NCBI GenBank assembly: GCA_949317995.1
Contig: OX439041.1
Span: 10,924,001 to 10,988,000, forward strand
Source: Acholoe squamosa
Lineage: Eukaryota > Annelida > Polychaeta > Phyllodocida > Polynoidae
Direction: 5' to 3'
DNA length: 64,000 nucleotides
Positions 1-12,260 of this stretch are shown piece after piece. The translations under genes and the position numbers were made by a program. Under the pieces are notes generated by a model that saw nothing but the letters and a program-made list of their open reading frames with translations, was not told where the DNA came from and did not search any database. Numbering within the stretch: position 1 is the stretch's first letter; every line of letters starts with the position of its first letter.

Positions 1-52
1 TGACACTGGTGACACTTTAATTGTATTTACCTATAAATAACAATAATTACTG

Positions 53-2633
53 GTAATGTAGTAGAATTCCCAGCAATGTGCAGGTCTAGTACTTCTCGTT
101 GTCTTCTTAAGTACAAGGGGCAGGCACAAGGGCTCCAACTTCAGACCCCTAGCATGGCGTTAATACTAGGTCAAGGACAGATGCCGACAAGGAAAATACA
201 GTTCAATACATTTTATTACCCAAAGCTAAGCTTGGTGTTAATACATGAAATCTATGTGAATAAATGAAGTTAGAATTAAGGGGTCAGGTCTCCAGCCCAT
301 GGTTCTAGATAAGTGCTAAAGTTGAGGGGGCCAGGACTCCACTAAGCCCATAGGTCTATGTGAAAATTCAAGATGAGACCAGGACTCCGCGAAGCACATA
401 GTCTTAAATAAATGTAAAAGATGAGGGGCCAGGACTCCACTAAGCTTTCCCCTAGGTTTTGTGGTGTTGGGATTCTATGCAAGTGGCCAAGGTAAAGTCA
501 AGCACACTGCTCGGCTGGCTACCTGCCTGTATATTGGAGACATGTATACAGGTAGGCCATGCCTAAGAAGTTACCAGTCAATCAGCCCCTATTTTCACAC
601 TTACTCACTAGGGGGCATCCTATCAGCCCAATGGTTTACCTGTCTTTCCTATACAGATGTTTGGAATATAGACTGTGATTGGAGATCTATAACTGTCATC
701 TAGTGAAGTTCAAGTGCACTACTCCCCAGGATCTGGAGACAAAAACCACCAGGCATGGCCTGTGGGTATATGCCAACAATACCTGAAGCACACCAGCATA
801 GCACACCATGTTACTCCAAGAGCAAAAATCCGTCTCGGGGGATGTTTACTCATAGGTCTCCTATTCAGTCATGATTTAAAGCATGGTGTCTGTGATGGGT
901 TTAAAGAATAGCGAACATGTTAACCTTATCATGTAAGGGTATTAGAGTGCTGATATAGTGGATTTATATATGAGATTCATTGGGCCTTAAAGGGTTAAAG
1001 CTAAACATGAAAGATATGGAAAAAAGAAATCAAGAATCAGGGCCTTTTAATTCTCAATGAATGGACATCAGGACATGTTATTTATTGTAAGAAATACTGA
1101 AAGTAGAAATGTACACACAAAATCAGACAAGGTCAAGTACGGTTCAAGATTTTATTTACAACAAGCAGATAAATCTGTTATATCATAGTCAATGTTGAGT
1201 AATTAGGTTGTTGTTAAGTTGATGATCTATGTTTCGGTAAAGTTGATTTACCTTGCTCTTTGTAAGGCCTGCATCGGCCTCCTCCCCGAGGGCTGCCACT
1301 CTTCACAGGAGCCCTGTTTGCAGTTACCCCTGCCCATGCAGCGACCTTCTTTCCCACATCAATCTAACAAATTTATACAAAGACAACTTTTGTCAAATAG
1401 TCAGGGATGTGGACTGAAAGTTTAAAACCTTTGTTTAGCCTGTATTCTTTAGTTTAGGGCTGTATTTTGATGAAACACCAGCACCCTGGCTCCCATCTTC
1501 ACCCAGCCACTACCGGGCTGGACTGAGGGAAGCAGCCTCTGGTGTGCAAATCTCTGTGTAGCCTCAGGACTTTTTCCAACCCAAGCTTTCCCAAAGACAG
1601 GTTTTAGACACCAAGTCAACCCTATTAATGTAGCCTTATAGTTAGCTAGGACCTTTATTAAAGTAGCCATACTGGATTTGTTGACCATATTTTAATATAA
1701 ACCTGTGTATTTTGAGCCAAAATAGGAGCTAGATCTTACTCCAGATTTGGGGTGGAAATAGCCATTTTGGCTTGGTTCCCCCATGGCTCAATGACAAATC
1801 TCTGTTTTTGGCTCTAAATGCACTTTTTCAGACATTTAGACACTTGTGACCTGCTAATTTATTAATTTAGAATCAATTCCCAATACTTAGAAATTGTGAA
1901 ATTAAGCCCTTTTTATTATTTTGGGGCTTTCTGTGCTTTTGCCAGCAGATAGCCTCAGAAATCCCAGCCTGTGATTGGCTGGACCAGCCTGCTGACCTGG
2001 CTCCCAGTCCAGCCTGCTCAGTCAGGCAGAACCAAACTGGCTTTTACCACACACACTGACAACTAGGAGCAACTCACCACCAGTTCACCATCCACTGCTA
2101 ATAACGAGCCGTCTTTGCACCTTCCTGGGTCCACCCCACTGGAACCGAACAACTTTAACATGAGTCTGAGTCATTCAACCGAGCACCATGTCGCACCTTG
2201 CGTGTCCACCCCACTGGAACCGAACACCTTTAACACTCAACCTAACACCGTCATCCCTCGGCCAGAGTCATTCAACTTCTACAGACCATCCTTAACTTGG
2301 CTGCAGGAGTCATCTAACTTTATCTACGTTTGGGCTTAGCGGAGACCTGGCCCCTATCCATAGTTTATCACATGCGTGTGGGCTTAGCGATGTCCTGGCC
2401 CCTCAGCATTAACTTCATTTATTTACAGAGATTTTGTGGACAAATACTGAGCACTTCTTTTATTGATAAAATGTATTGAACTGTATTTCCCTTGTTGTCA
2501 TCTGTCCTTGACCTGGTGTTAATGCCATCCTAGTGGTCCGAACTTGGAGCCCCATTCAAGTTCCCTTCCTTCTACTTAAGAACACAACGAGAAGTATTAG
2601 ACCCCCTTTGTGGGGAATTCTGCTACAGTACCA
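53..2633. mobile_element. Non-coding element with long inverted terminal repeats
   Basis: The first ~290 bases (53-345), read in reverse complement, match 2335-2633 at roughly 80% by eye. Shared landmarks are a GAATTC close to the tip, 'acttctcgttgt', 'ggtcaaggacag' and 'cagttcaatacattttat'. Both arms then run into tandem modules of ~65 bp built on 'ccaggactccactaagccc' (about four in the left arm, two in the right). No transposase-like reading frame lies between the arms. I infer a foldback or long-TIR non-autonomous DNA transposon. A target-site duplication is not clear. The family is not one I recognise. Confidence 0.6.
481..790 (+). repeat. Dispersed repeat, family shared with 22480-22790
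   Basis: This stretch matches the reverse complement of 22480-22790. Shared landmarks are 'aagaagttacca', 'acagatgtttggaatata', 'ctgtgattggaga', 'catctagtg' and 'gatctgg'. It lies inside the long-TIR element at 53-2633. No coding potential was seen. Confidence 0.6.
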
Positions 2634-3241
2634 TATATATATATTCTCACAAATACTGCACACCTTGCATATAAAGCAGATGCTGATATCATGCAGAAAT
2701 AATTATAAGGCACACATGGAATAATGTTTTGGTCAGTTCAAAGCTATTACATATAGACACCTATAATGAGACCTAAATGAAAAGTTGCACTGTCAATATG
2801 AAAAATAAAAATTGATAATGAACTTATACTAGGTTATGAGACGAATGGGTTTAGACTAGGTTTTGGCATTTACTTGCAGTTTTGTTATATGAATGACTGT
2901 AGGGGAAATAATAGATTCAGGAGCAGAAATGTCAGTGTAAACAGAATCTATATCTACTGGTACTAATCGCACCATGTCTTATCAGTGTGTTTTGCCACTT
3001 TAAGAAGACCCTTAGCAAAATTCAAAATTGGGGGTTCACTGGGTATGGGTCTAGATTCCTCTAGGACACACCTGGGGTCAAAATCCTCGTCTATAAGACC
3101 CACCCTGAGCTGGGCTGAATCCAATAGGACGCAAATGACCTAATTCTTATCTATAAGCCGCATCTTATAAGTGAAGACTTACAGATATACAATCAATAAC
3201 AAATGAACACTGCAGTTTGTGCAGTATATATTTAAACTGAT
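2634..3241. other. Intergenic, old repeat traces
   Basis: No gene is visible. Around 3061-3190 there are 'tctataagacccaccc' and 'tctataagccgcatc' motifs, also found at 9988-10260 and 48540-48790, so this is a degenerate copy of a dispersed repeat. The rest is AT-rich and featureless. Confidence 0.4.
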
Positions 3242-5775
3242 CTAATCCTGCTTCACACCTTGGTGGTTCTTAGGTCTAAGAGATTTAGCGATGATCCATA
3301 CTATGGACAGACAGGACAACTTGAAGACAGCCACTAGAACCAGTATAAAGGCAGCAATGTCCAACATCAGGTACTTGTACCACGGCATGTCTAGGGCATA
3401 GGAATGAAGGTGCTGTCCACCATACTTCATCACATGACTCACCCAATACAATGCATTATCAAGTGGTTTCATTGGTCTGTCTTTGAAGATTGCTGATCTG
3501 TTGGTCTTTATGTCATTAACAGCAGAAATCAAGGGGTCGGGCAGAAACTCTTTCAAATTTAGACAGACCCCATAGCCATGATACGTTAGACGTTTACAAT
3601 TATACAATTGGTCACCAAATACAGGAAGACCAATCATTGGAACCCCTTGATACAAAGCCTCCATCTGACCATTATTTTCCACAATGTGTTATAAACATCT
3701 TTGTTTTAGGATGTCCGAGGATGTCATTTTGAGGAACCCATGATAATATCCTTACATTGTTTGGTAAACCTTTGGGCACATCAGGGTATTTCCATATGAT
3801 ATCATAATCAATTAATGCAAAAGCTCATTCAAAAAGTGTTCATCCATATTAAAAGTAAATGATCAAAATGTCATCAAGATAACACTTTTAGTAGATGAAT
3901 TCATGAAGGCTTCTAGATCCTCTGGAAGTGGATTTGCAGGTTTGGTCACTATCCCCCCCAATCATTACCTCATGTGGCATCTGTGGTCGTGGGTAGTCGA
4001 GTAGAGAGTCCTCATCCCTCAATACCAGCATGCACTGTGCTGCTAGACCATTGATTGTTGCTGGGTGCTGGTCACGAATGTACCTAAAATTGTTAACACA
4101 CATAAATGTTTTACAACTGCATTGCACCATAGAATGTTATGTCAAGAGACCCTTAAGAAGTAACATCAGAAGGTTATTCAAAACAGTGGCAAATCAACAC
4201 TATTTTGAACTTTAGTCTCACTAGTGACATAAGAATGGAATTGACTTTTGTATTCAGTTAATTATTTTTATAAAACCGTTACAGTCCTTTTCATTATAGT
4301 CAAGGGATCATAATTTACACATTATTGTAGATACTGATCATTCAGATGTTATATTTTAAACACAGCAGCAAATTAATTTCATATAGCTGGTATCATATCA
4401 TCTTGCATGATCTATATTAAAAAATTAATTTTCTGTAAAACTCAATATATTCTATTATTAATACCAAAGACTGAGCAGCCTTTACAGTCACTAGAATGAG
4501 TTTTGCAAGTAAATCGCTGTACTTTTCAAAAGACCTTTGCACATGATTGTACCCCAGAAATAATACGCCAGGCCAAGCAAACCAGTCAACATTCATCCAG
4601 AGGTTATTCAATCGCTGCCAAAAGTTCATACTTGGGGTGTATTCTCCTTTGAACATATTTGATGGGACAAAAGATGGAAGACTTGGGGTTCTCGTTATCC
4701 ATGGTTCCTGCTGTGTCACCAAACCAATGTATGGCACTCCCAGACTGTATGGTAGAGCCAGAAAGGGTCGACTCATTGGAAAAATGCCAACAACTGCCAT
4801 ATCAAACATAAGGCTTTTAAGTAACTTATAGTGTTCATCATCTGTTAGCTGGTTTTCACAAATCTTTCTAAATTCAGGAATGTTGTCCCTCCAGAAAGCG
4901 ATAATATCCATTTTGTTCATAAGTTGCTGCATGGCTGCAAAAGATTCTTCTGGAGACATCATGTAAAAGTCTTTTTCAGGAGCTTTGTGAATCAGTAGTT
5001 TCATCTGTGGAAAAGGAATTAACTTAATTTTCTTGCATGCAATGGCAGTCAGATAAACATAAGCATTTTAGGACCATTATACTCCTTGAAATCCAATAGT
5101 ATATAAATGATGGTATGTTATAGTAACAATATATTGGTGGCAAGCAAACTGCCATGGCTACATGTATGCAATTGTGCATCATGTTGCCTGAACAGGATTA
5201 ATACACTCCCAGAGTGTCAGCATGATGCATCTATGCTATATATACCTTAACCCTTACTGTATAATGTATACTATAGCCACCTGTCATTACATACGGACAC
5301 TAGGGGGCGTACCATACATTCTCTTTATATACATGCAGCGCCCTACCCACAGGGGGACCTGCATACGCCATCTTAACATTAACACATAAACCTTAAGGCT
5401 CTGTACAATATGCTGAAATAAATACACCTTTACTGCTAACTGATACGAGGTCTTGTCCTATTGATAGTGCATATCTAACAGTAATCATAGACCATTAAGG
5501 TATGACAATACAAGGGTGGCCCTCAAGGGTCAATGCATTATTCCAATATTTACCTTGCCATTTTCAAAATGATGTCGGTCAGGGTAGTTCTCTGTAAGGC
5601 TTAGGTAGATCTCATGTCCTTGATCAGCAAGGCCATTTCCGATGGCCACCAGTTGATTGATATGACTTGTAAACGGGAAAGGTAACAGGAGCACTCTCTT
5701 TCCACACGCAAAACCTGACAGGCTAAGCACAAGAAGTAGGCTCGTCAATGCTGTTTGAAGTTGTAGCTTAGCCAT
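3242..5775 (-). pseudogene. UDP-glycosyltransferase (UGT) pseudogene, three exons
   Basis: UGTs transfer a sugar from a UDP-sugar to small lipophilic acceptors in the ER lumen. Exon 1 (5554-5775, 74 codons) has ATG, a signal peptide and 'LLPFPFTSHINQLVAIGN' (the usual N-terminal H of the acceptor domain), ending in a GT donor (AAG|GTAAAT). Exon 2 (about 4501-5004) follows a CCACAG acceptor and encodes the rest of the acceptor half. Exon 3 (3242-4083, acceptor TTTTAG) carries 'YPRPQMPHEVMIGG', 'WVPQNDILGHPKTKMFITH', 'NGQMEALYQGVPMIGLPVFG' (sugar-nucleotide signature), a C-terminal membrane helix and a lysine-containing tail. Damage is clear: a seven-G run after MIGG shifts the frame, a stop follows 'VILMTF', the frame changes before 'DYDIIWKY' and again just after 'THCG', and the exon 2 donor expected after 'DLLAK' lacks GT. 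The family assignment is firm. Pseudogene status could be challenged only by assembly error at several sites. Confidence 0.88.
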
Positions 5776-6705
5776 TGCTAGTTATGCCGTTGTGTGCTTG
5801 TATCTGTTTTGGTCAGATTGCAGATGTAAAGTGAGACAATGAATGGGTTGTGTATCTATGATAGGCTAATTCAAAAGTTGTTGTGATAGGACAATGGCCT
5901 ACACTACAGAGCCACAAATCCTGAAATGGTGCAATACAAAGAGGGATGACAAAATAGTGTGTATTCTGGACAGAAGGCCATCCTATGCTATGGAAGAAAA
6001 AAGGGCAGAAAATATTTTAAAACTGAGCATTTCAGTCTGGAATCCCAGCCTGTGAAACTGTGCAATCATCGATATGGTCTATGGAAATGCTTTCTATCAT
6101 ATAGCCTAATGTAAGCAATTACATAGGGCTTGAAAGAGCTGTCTTAGCAGAGCTAGGATTAGCGTAAGCTAATGTTTCACAGTAACAATATCATTTTAGA
6201 TGACCCAAACAATGATATAAAGGGAGTGGTCTATCAGAGCATCATTTGAAATAGGCTCCAGGCAGGATTATGAAGATGGACACAGGTTGAAAATTATCTA
6301 AGTTAAGGTAGATATAATCATCCAGGTTAAGTGTTAAGTGGCTATCAGCACAGATTTGTCTTACTGTAAACGTAGTTAGAAAGTATAGCTTTGTCCAGTT
6401 TTCTTTACAGGCTGTTGAGAAGACCTGGACATTCATTTTGTATAATTTGCTCTATTTTGGATAGCCTGAACTATTGTTGATTGATGAGAAGATGGGGAGA
6501 CAGATGAATTGCAGTTTTAAGAAATGTGAGGTGTATCTTGGATTTATCATCAGTGCATATTCTACTTGACTGAAATAGCTGTAAATCCCTAACACTAGAA
6601 ATTCTTACGACTCACATCTTAGGCATTATTTGAATGACTCATACTAGTACTATTTTGATATGAAATAACCTTCTCTATGTGGAACACCTAGGCCGTTGAC
6701 CCTAG
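5776..6705. other. Intergenic, upstream of the UGT pseudogene
   Basis: This would contain the promoter of the minus-strand UGT. I see no convincing TATA box or other element, and no reading frame that looks coding. Confidence 0.4.
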
Positions 6706-6949
6706 AAGGGCCATTAATGCAGGAGTACATCATGCCCATTGGTCATCAGGATGCACCAATGAAGTGCTAGTGAGACTGCTCGCCAGCACTTCATTGGAGC
6801 ATGATGCTGACCCTCTTGGGATATATCAATCCTTTTGGATCAGCTTGATGCTTGAATGCAGCTCCGCCAATTCACCAGGGCTGCATTCATACATCATGCT
6901 AACTACTGGACATGATGCGTTAAAGCATCAGCGCCCCTTAAAGGGTTAA
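6706..6949. repeat. Palindromic TTAA-type repeat, full copy
   Basis: This is a copy of the dominant family of the window. The ends read '(gaag)ggccattaatgcagg' and 'gcgccccttaaagggttaa'. Inside is a hairpin around 'gaagtgct...agcacttc'. See 62352-62612 for the best-preserved copy and the structure. Confidence 0.75.
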
Positions 6950-7956
6950 GTGTTACATATTTGACATAATGAGCCTACATCAACCTCTTTTTGTCACATT
7001 TTAGACAAGAGATGACAGTTGACTAAAGGACAAATCTTTGGATATCATTTTAAAGGGCAAAGTGCGCTATTTATGTCCAATTAGGTTATGAATTATGACA
7101 GCATGATTGTTCAAACTGCTGTTAATGGGGGGGGTGTTATGACAAAAATAAAAATTTCCCACAACCAAATAAAAGGATGCTATTTATAAATGGGAAACAA
7201 GAATTTGGCATTCATTTTTTTACAAAACCCCCACATACACCCCTTCCAATGAAAAAATACAGATTTATCCATTTTAAATTCATGTCTCATTCCTACATAT
7301 TTTGGACAAACTTGAGCATGCAGAAATGCCACACAAAAGTGCACTATTTTTGAAATAATCAGAAAATCCAGTGCACATACTTTAATAAGTGCATGCCCCC
7401 AACTTTGGCATATATACAAATACAGCTGGAAACTTAATGGTTGAAAAACTAAAATACCTTTAAGCAGGTAGACTGTTCCTATACCTGTCCAGACTTCACA
7501 CCTGTATTGACCGTAACACCCGCAGGTGTAAATAGTTGTATGCAGCACAACCCCAAGAATCAAAGGTGTGAAAATATGTAGCATGGCTCTATGTTAGACT
7601 TAAACCACGTGTCAAATTGGTGAAAATCTAGTGTCGTTCACGAGTATGAAACACAAGTATTCTTGTGATTCTGTGACCTGCCAAACTACTGAAATCACAT
7701 GTTTTGAACCTGTGATTTATTTAAGTGAAACCTCAAGAGTTCCACATGCTTTGCTACTGATCCCTAGTAATTAGCATCATTAATTAGTAATATAGATTCA
7801 TATATTAGAAACTTTAATTTGATGGAGGGTCTCTGGTGGTGATGTACAACATAAGAGGCACCTAGTATAGGCATTGGCTATATATTGAGAGTATACCATT
7901 CTCTTATATCAGAGAAAGGTAACCCTGGGAATGTAGGTGCTCCAATGCATTTGTAG
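6950..7956. other. Intergenic, no supported feature
   Basis: A 134-codon minus-strand frame at 7180-7584 starts with a hydrophobic stretch but shows no family resemblance and no clear exon structure, so it is not called. The rest is AT-rich. Confidence 0.35.
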
Positions 7957-8457
7957 TGTTCTACCCCTCGATGTTATATCGAATTTTTCGATAAACAACG
8001 AAGAACAACTATTCAGGTTCCAGTTAAAACTTTATTGTCTAATAACACATAGGCATCAGCCGTTCTCGATCACAGTTACAGGTGGCAGAGTTTGAACTCT
8101 ATAACAGGTTCGACACTAGGCCTTCTAGTGTCTACAGTTGATATTCCACATACACCTCCTCTGTGCAGCAGCACAGAGGAGTACTAGAATATGGTAGCCG
8201 GGCAGCCGCCAACCATCGCTCACGATGGTCAGTCGGGGCTGGACTGACCCTGAGGAAGGCCGTACAACGGCCTTATATACGCTGGAGTCGAGGGCCACGT
8301 GACCAAGTGGTGACGTGGCGCTGGACTCCAGCGCCCCCAGGCGTCGGGTAATAGAGGTGCTCTCGACGTCGCCCACGAGGACCACGAAGGTACCTCGAAG
8401 ACGACGCGGGACCACCACACATTGATCATCAGCTTTTATTCATCACTTTTCCTAACA
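7957..8457 (-). mobile_element. Candidate solo LTR of an LTR retrotransposon (fossil)
   Basis: Read on the minus strand, this 501-bp block begins TGTTAG and ends AACA, as LTRs do. It holds a TATATAAG promoter motif near 8272 and an AATAAA polyadenylation signal near 8035, in the correct order. It is markedly more GC-rich than its surroundings in the first half. No internal retroelement sequence adjoins it, so it looks like a solo LTR. I see no clean target-site duplication, which suggests an old insertion. The family cannot be assigned. Confidence 0.5.
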
Positions 8458-8740
8458 GGTCACTGAAAGTGCACCTTAAATGCAAGACCAATGGAGCTAT
8501 GAAATCTGCAGTTGGTAGTAGTCAAATTTTATCTCACCTCGTGCCTTCCTTATGGACAACACTCAAGGGTGAGAGGTCCCGCGGGTTGTATCCACACCGA
8601 AGAGAGATTACCCTTGTGGCATTGTGCCCAGGCCCTAGTCTAATGGGGAGGGGGATGATGGTGACTGAATCTATGGGAAGGTAGAAAGCACGCTCCTACA
8701 CATTTACCGAGGCAATGGTTCTTTAACATCCGTCACTACA

Positions 8741-8965
8741 TAGGCATAGTGACAGATGGACAGGCCTGTTTTAAGTCATTTGTCTGCCATGACTGCCGAG
8801 AGACTTTCCAACACAGCCTAGCCAGGGCAGGGAGGAACTCAAATGACACCTTATTGCAACTTTTGGAGCCACCACTGTGCCCCGACCAGGCCGGGAACCA
8901 TACTCAGGACCTTACCGCCCCTGAGCAGAGGCACTGCCAGCTGCGCCATGCTTCCCGGCTCTGCA
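8741..8965 (-). mobile_element. tRNA-derived SINE
   Basis: On the minus strand the head contains TGGCGCAGCTGG, an exact fit to the pol III A box, and about 50 bases on GGTTCCCGGCC, a slightly degraded B box. A body of ~150 bases without coding capacity follows. The layout (tRNA-like head, then unrelated body) is that of a SINE. The tail is not a clear poly-A or simple repeat, so the 3' border is approximate. Confidence 0.65.
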
Positions 8966-9987
8966 GTTGGTGTTGGTGCCCAGGCATATGAGCAGTTCTT
9001 ATACCCACAGAAATGGTGTCTGTGTCCCCTTACCCATTGTTACTCTTTGTTTTACCTGCTTGTATCAAAATCCCATGAACATAGCATCAAGAAAATTGTA
9101 TACATATACAGGAGTAGAATTCTATAGGTTCAGAGCATCAGCGAAGTATTAGACTTAACAGATTAAGCTCTCAATGGTTTGATGAAAATGGAACTGTCAA
9201 AACAGAATAGTGCTGCCACCTAGTGCAGAATGAGTTTGACATGTGCAATTCTTGTGTTAATATAACCTGATTTTCTTAAGACAATTTCACATGAAATTCT
9301 TGTGTTCTACACATGAATTGTCTTGACACCAGATTTTCACCAAACTGACACTGTGATGGCTATCACGTGCCTTGTTTCCTTGAATCACAGTACTTGTTAG
9401 AGTGCCCTGGTAAATTTCAATCTATTCCATAGATTCAACCATGCTAACTTCAAGCATATCTTTGTCTAAAGATAACATGCTTCCAGCATGTGATTCTTTC
9501 ACATAAAACACATTTAAAAACAAAACCATTTCCGATAGTCGCAAATGATTTGAAAATATATATATATATTTTGTTTTTTTTGCCAAGTGAGACAAATCAG
9601 CCCAAAGCATGAATGCATCTCTGGCATATGGACTTACCAGGAATCATAAATCATGATAGCAAAAGTGTTTCCTGAATTGAAGAATCAGGCAATATTTATA
9701 AATTGATGAATACTTTTTAAGTCACTTTCTAAATCACTCACCCGAACCTCTAGTGGATATAACTAGAAGTAAACCAATATTTCAGCTACTTTATGATGCT
9801 TCGGGGTTCTTTCTAAACGTACGATACCCCCGAACCTGAGGTATGGAAAGTAGACTTCTATATACAAACCCTACACACTTCTTTTTTTAGGGTTATGTAG
9901 GACAGCCGGTACACCCTACCATCCACAGGACAGAACTGGTAAGTGTTGTAGTGTATGGATAGTGGTTGAGATGGTATTCATAACAAG
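8966..9987. other. Intergenic, no supported gene
   Basis: It holds a short inverted pair around 'acaatttcacatgaa' (about 9280-9330) and a short (AT)n tract near 9557. Nothing coding was seen. Confidence 0.35.
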
Positions 9988-10214
9988 AGCAGGGAGAATG
10001 CTATAAGTTGCACCCATGTATAAGCTTCACTCTGACTGTGGGAGAATGCTATAAGCTGCACCCATGTATAAGCTGCACCCTGACTGTGGGAGAATGCTAT
10101 AAGCTGCACCCATGTATAAGCTGCACCCTGACTGTGGGAGAATGCTATAAGCTGCACCCATGTATAAGGTGCACACTGGCATTAGGAGAGTGCTATAAGC
10201 TGCATGGGGGTCTA
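9988..10214. repeat. 48-bp minisatellite, about 4.5 units
   Basis: The unit begins 'gggagaatgctataagctgc' and repeats every 48 bases, the last unit being diverged. Because 48 is a multiple of three, both strands carry artefactual open frames of repeated 16-residue blocks. The 'tataagctgcaccc' core also occurs singly elsewhere in the window (about 3160, 10240, 48690). Confidence 0.85.
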
Positions 10215-10368
10215 AAATGGCCATATATTCTACATCAGGGGCCCCAATAATCTATAAGCCACAGCTTATACGTGAGGTTTTACAGCAATGGCCACATTAC
10301 TGTGATATGGAATTCCTCTAGCTACAACCGGCCCCCTTAGGCACACCCTCGGACATGCCGATCCCTGA

Positions 10369-10680
10369 AGCAACGTTAATTCAACATTTATTTTGTCACC
10401 ATTGGATCAACGAAATCAATTTCAATGTTGATGTCAACTCAGAATCACCTCACAACCATCAACATTGAAAAAACTGTTGAAACAACATTGCATTTACATA
10501 CATTGAGTTAGCATATGAAGGATGTGTAAATGTTGAACCCCAGTTGATTTGATTATGATGTGTGAACTTTCAAATTCACACATGTTTCAGCCCTGAATGA
10601 ACTGTTGATATGCAAGCATTGCAAACGTTACTTCAATGGTGAATCAATGTCAGCATGCCCATTGGGAAGCCATGACCTTT
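10369..10680. repeat. 'ttgattcaaca' dispersed repeat, first copy
   Basis: This is rich in variants of 'caacattgaa' and 'gttgattcaa'. Its reverse complement matches 14300-14570, for example 'gttgtgaggtga' and 'tcaacattgaaattg'. It is a non-coding DNA element. Confidence 0.6.
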
Positions 10681-10829
10681 ATGCAATGTTTTACAGTAAA
10701 CATATAGGAAAAGGTGCATGAGAATTGGTCACAGCTGGGAGTGAAGCCAAGTCTGATATCCCTCAGTGATGACAAATTCAAGTGCTCCTTTATGTTTAAT
10801 TTAGTTAGATGTGTTGAAAATTCCATTTA

Positions 10830-11872
10830 GGGTAGAGGCACCCTGAGTCGGACAGACACCTAAAGTTGGACACCTTTGGCATTGAATTACATAATAGATA
10901 TGAAAAATTCAGCTACCATTCTAATTAGACATGAAAACTCAGGTATAATACTCTCTAGAAAATGAGGAATAACATGTAAAACAGCTGTCATACATGGTTT
11001 TACAACTGCACAAACCCAGGGTGTTTTTGTTATATTGTGAGGATGAAGAATGGCGAGTGAATGGAGATCCTGGTTTGATTTGTCAATTTGTCATGTCTTA
11101 ACCTCCATGTTTATATGATTTCTATACATGTCAATGGCAATATACAAATTTTTGCTAATAATTTGACTTGACAAACCTGAATATATCCCTCATGTTACAG
11201 TAGTTATTCTTCTATAACCTTCATATTACACCTACAGTCAGACACCAATTACACCCCACCTGGGACACAATTATATCATGATTTCAATACATATATAATG
11301 GACATTTACTTACAAACAGAATCCTTCATAATATACATGTACTCTCAGATAGGGATATTTAATCTGTGTTTGGTTTACCTACTATCTAACACCTAAACCT
11401 AATCACTATGCCATCTGCCCATAGAAGTCATGCTCATCTGGGCCTGTAGACTGACCTGTTACAGGTATGCAAAATTAAACATCTGAGAGTGTCCTGGAGA
11501 GGTGTATTGCATTAGCTTGGATTCCTTAGTGTCATATCCTATGTGCCTACATAGAAAATTTCAGATACAGTGATCCATTGTGTCTGTATCGATTAGATAA
11601 CATAGTGTCTGACTGTAGGGTCACCTCTGGCATGAGCTGTCTGACTTGAGGTGCAATTTGATGTTTTGGAGACTAAATATGTACAGCTTATTCATTGATA
11701 TGTATTAGAGAGTTTTATTAAAAATTTCTTCAAGGATCTTGAGGGTAAACTATCATGTATCAACTGGTGAAATGGAAAGTAGAATTCACCACTTTTAAAG
11801 GTACAAGATTTGAGCACCAATTATGTCCACCTCCTGTGTGACCAGGAGCATCTGAAATGGGTGCCTCTACCC
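10830..11872. mobile_element. TA-flanked MITE, TIR GGGTAGAGGCACCC
   Basis: The left end GGGTAGAGGCACCC and right end GGGTGCCTCTACCC are perfect inverse complements and are flanked by TA on each side (10828-10829 and 11873-11874). A second, shorter copy in the opposite orientation lies at 20581-20995. TA flanks suggest Tc1/mariner-type mobilisation. No transposase is present. Confidence 0.8.
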
Positions 11873-11989
11873 TATTTGGCATTAGAAGTGATTTCATCAT
11901 CAGTTGTGTCACCATTCGGGGTGCTTTACCTGGCAATTTGATAAGGGGAAGGGTTGTGGCGAGGAGGTTCTTGGTCACACCTGTGGAGC

Positions 11990-12260
11990 TGTTTTATTTC
12001 AAGTTGAAAGAAGTCAAATATGGAAGCCCCATAGGTTTAACATAGGAGCTTTGTATCTCAAATGAGATAACCCTCCCCCTTATCTCACGGCCAGTACCAG
12101 CACACAAAGTGATCTTAAAACATGTGAATAATTGTCAATAAATGTCTTCTTGAATACGTTTGAGTATTTCTGACTCAGATAACATGCAATGAATACAAAG
12201 GTTCACTCATATTGGGTCTGACTGAGGGTTATCTCATGAGGCGAACCTTTGTCTATGTAT
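11990..12260. repeat. 'gataaccct' dispersed repeat
   Basis: Landmarks are 'tttatttcaagttgaa', 'gccccatagg', 'gagataaccctc' and 'ctgactcagataaca...aaaggttc'. Related copies are at about 27165-28100, 41530-41700 and 45165-45400. The copy at 12180-12210 serves as the unoccupied version of the site where the Crypton at 28101-30750 inserted. Confidence 0.55.

Noticed and set aside
7180-7584. 134-codon minus-strand frame with a hydrophobic start resembling a signal peptide
   Set aside because: No family resemblance, no supporting splice structure beyond a weak donor-like site, and AT-rich codon content. Chance is likely in 64 kb.
8125-8429. Overlapping open frames in the GC-rich block
   Set aside because: They lie within the candidate solo LTR. 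GC-rich DNA has few stops by chance.
10008-10250. Tandem 16-residue repeat protein
   Set aside because: Artefact of the 48-bp minisatellite. It is open on both strands for the same reason.
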